Shown here: positions 41,802 through 64,000 of the stretch, piece after piece | Numbering within the stretch: position 1 is the first letter of the stretch | Layout: every line of letters begins with the position of its first letter | NCBI GenBank assembly: GCA_029224185.1 | Contig: CM055194.1 | Span: 25,523,402 to 25,587,401 of the forward strand | DNA length: 64,000 nt | DNA from: Karalla daura | Lineage: Eukaryota; Chordata; Actinopteri; Chaetodontiformes; Leiognathidae | Reading direction: 5' to 3' | Position numbers and translations under genes: made by a program | The notes under the pieces: generated by a model | Seen by the model: the letters and a program-made list of their open reading frames with translations, nothing else | What the model was told of the DNA's origin: nothing | Database searches by the model: none

Positions 41802-41839
41802 ACACACACACACACACACACACGCACACACACACACAG
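41802..41839. repeat. (CA)n microsatellite
   Basis: Short CA run with one CG. Confidence 0.93.
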
Positions 41840-42030
41840 TCCAACAGAGAAAGGTAACACTGATCAGCTGTTCCTAGTGTTTCCTGGTGGATCTTCTCGC
41901 AGATGAACAGACGAATGACAGACGAACTAACAGGTTTATAAAACGCTGGTCCCACGAAAATAAAAACAGGACTGCTCCAACATCCTCACAGTGTTACATC
42001 AAGTTAAAAGAAGTTTGCAGCCGCCAAAGT

Positions 42031-42083
<53 letters not shown>
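42031..42083. repeat. (CA)26 microsatellite
   Basis: Pure CA run about 350 bp below the gabrb3 stop codon, possibly within its 3'UTR. Confidence 0.93.
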
Positions 42084-42085
<2 letters not shown>

Positions 42086-42437
42086 AGCATTTCCCAAAAC
42101 ACTGAATTGTTCCTTTAAGTCTGTTTCCAGGTGTTAAAGTTTGAGCGTGAGCCCATCAGCCTGTGTGCAGACTGGCCAGAGGAGCAGAGGAGGTGCAGAG
42201 GCCTCCTCGGCTCTCTGGGCTCCTCAGGAGGATCCTCGGTCCAGTCACAGAGACCGAGCTGCAGCAGCGCTGCACAGCGTCCGGCCGTGACAAACAAGTC
42301 TCAGTGTGAGTCTGGATGATTCTTCAGTCTCCACTCACTACAGTACCTTATAAAAACAGTTCATGGGGAATTAACCAGACTGAGAAACGTTCCAATAAAA
42401 CAAACAGATATGGGTTAAAAAACAGGTGCACAGTGCG

Positions 42438-62660
<20,223 letters not shown>

Positions 62661-63000
62661 CCCGCTGTCTGAGCTCCAACTCCAGTCTGAGAGCAGCCTC
62701 CACTCACAGTCCTGCCCAGCCCTGCTCCTCCAGGTGAGACCTCTCCCTCATCCTGCTCCTCCGTGTCATCACCGCGTTCACATGTCCCACCTCTGAGGAG
62801 CAGCCTGGGAGGCTGCCGAGCCTCGGCTCGGCTCGGTTCGGGTCTGGTCGGGTCTGTTCGGACAGCAGCCGAGCCGAGGAGCCTCCGTCAGGATGCGGCC
62901 GTCCCGCGGCTCCATCCTCCGGTTAGCTGTTCTTTATCAGCTGGTTAGCAGCTGGTTAGCAGCTGGTTAGCTCTCAGACACCGCAAATTGCTCCTCAAAC
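62661..63000 (-). promoter_or_regulatory. Putative gabrb3 promoter / 5'UTR (GC-rich)
   Basis: GC- and CpG-rich sequence directly upstream of the gabrb3 ATG. It includes a 13-bp inverted repeat at 62,821-62,833 and 62,867-62,879 and a 12-bp tandem AGCTGGTTAGCA at about 62,939-62,972. The transcription start is not visible from sequence. Confidence 0.55.
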
Positions 63001-64000
63001 CTCCTATGGTGAGTCTGCTCCACAGGTCCGCAGACGAAAGCATAGCGAAGACAGACGACAGCTCTACTGAGCTGGTTGAAGTGGGGATAAGAAACCAGTC
63101 TGCACCAGTACCTGCCAGCGTGGATCAGCAGCATCACTCTGGACCGGCTGTGCTCAGCCTGGAGGGTTTCTGAGCCCAGTCTGGCTGGCTGACTGCTCTG
63201 CCTGGGTCAGGAGGACACCTGCTCCTCTTAAACATCAAACAAGGGTTCCTGCTGTTTTACTCGTTTTTATTATTAGCACAGACAGTCACAGAAGCTGCTA
63301 GGTTTGAGCAGTGAACCCCAAAACTCCTCTGGTGGTCTGAGATTAATTCCTGGTGGTTCTCGAAGAGTTGCTCCTGTTTTAAGAGCAAATTGAATTTTGA
63401 AGCAGTGAAACACATCCCTACTCTGACTTGTTGCCAGAGACAGACCTGTAGTTTATAGAGGCGGATGTTATTTAACATTAACTTAACCACTCAGTTTGAC
63501 TGATGCTGAGCCGGTTCCCAGGCTGCAGTCATACAGTCCTATAGATTAAAACAACATTCATAACCTCAGGGGGGAATTTCAGTAACATTCACATTCGTCG
63601 TCATGCATTTCTGGGCACCATCGTGGCACCAGCTCGGCAGCTCCTGTGTCACCTGCTGGACCAGAACCGCCGAGGTCAGAGGAGGGGGGCGCGCTAAACG
63701 CTAAACGCTAAACGCTAAACGCCATTTTTAAAGTGTGAAGTGATGGATGTGACTAGGGAAGACTGTAAGGATGAAAACAGTTGCACTTGTGGAGATGCAG
63801 ACTTGTAATTGGAACAGAGCTTGGTCTGACATGACGTGTTCGCTGCACTCTTCCTGCAGTGTGTTTGCTCCACAACAGGAAGTTGCTCTATCTCAGGGCT
63901 CCAGACTAACTTCACTAACACAAACAGAAAATGTAGGCTTGCACCTTAAATTGACTTGCAAAGTAAATATTAAGATTTTCTTAAATTTTTATTATTGATA
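63001..64000. other. gabrb3 upstream flank
   Basis: No coding feature recognised. It contains four exact copies of the 7-bp unit CGCTAAA at 63,692-63,719. Confidence 0.8.

Larger units (their letters stand above)
28346..42120. other. Intergenic region between gabrb3 and atp10a
   Basis: About 13.8 kb with no exon-like reading frame that I could match to a protein family. The first 3 kb is AT-rich with no recognised element. Listed separately inside it are CA/GT runs, a GAGACAGA array, repeat B, a teleost repeat fragment and a candidate regulatory segment near 34.3-34.65 kb. The gabrb3 3'UTR probably occupies part of the right end, but no polyadenylation signal could be fixed. Confidence 0.8.

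Overview
The window looks like a compact ray-finned fish genome. It holds two vertebrate multi-exon genes with short introns, very dense (CA/GT)n, (GATA)n and (TTCTA)n microsatellites, and fragments of repeats I associate with teleosts. No prokaryotic or viral gene organisation is visible. The species cannot be named from the sequence alone.

Both genes lie on the minus strand. From 27,856 down to the left edge is a P4-ATPase phospholipid flippase that I assign to atp10a. Seventeen coding exons were placed by splice sites, unbroken reading phase and similarity to the family. They give 1,150 complete codons in the window; membrane segments M7-M10 and the C-terminus lie to the left of it. From 62,660 down to 42,438 is a complete nine-exon GABA-A receptor beta subunit gene (476 codons), assigned to gabrb3 by its paired-serine RRSSQL site, the Asn in M2 and the sequence around M3 and M4. 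The internal exon sizes (68, 221, 83, 138 and 153 bp) equal those of mammalian beta subunit genes.

The order atp10a-gabrb3, both in the same orientation, is that of human 15q11-q13, so the block is an ancestral vertebrate linkage. The coding ends are only about 14.6 kb apart here. The products are not known to act in one pathway: one is a plasma-membrane lipid flippase subunit, the other a ligand-gated chloride channel subunit.

Layout: 1-27.9 kb atp10a, with minisatellites in introns 1, 9, 10 and 15; 27.9-28.35 kb GC-rich atp10a promoter/5' region; 28.35-42.4 kb intergenic with no coding evidence; 42.4-62.7 kb gabrb3, with large introns 3 and 7; 62.7-64 kb gabrb3 promoter/5' region and flank. 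I found no tRNA, rRNA, CRISPR array or intact autonomous transposon. No new multi-gene system is present. The most notable signals are repeats at atp10a splice sites, a 55-unit minisatellite with G-tracts in register, a nested DNA-transposon remnant, several hairpins and a paired Sox-like site.
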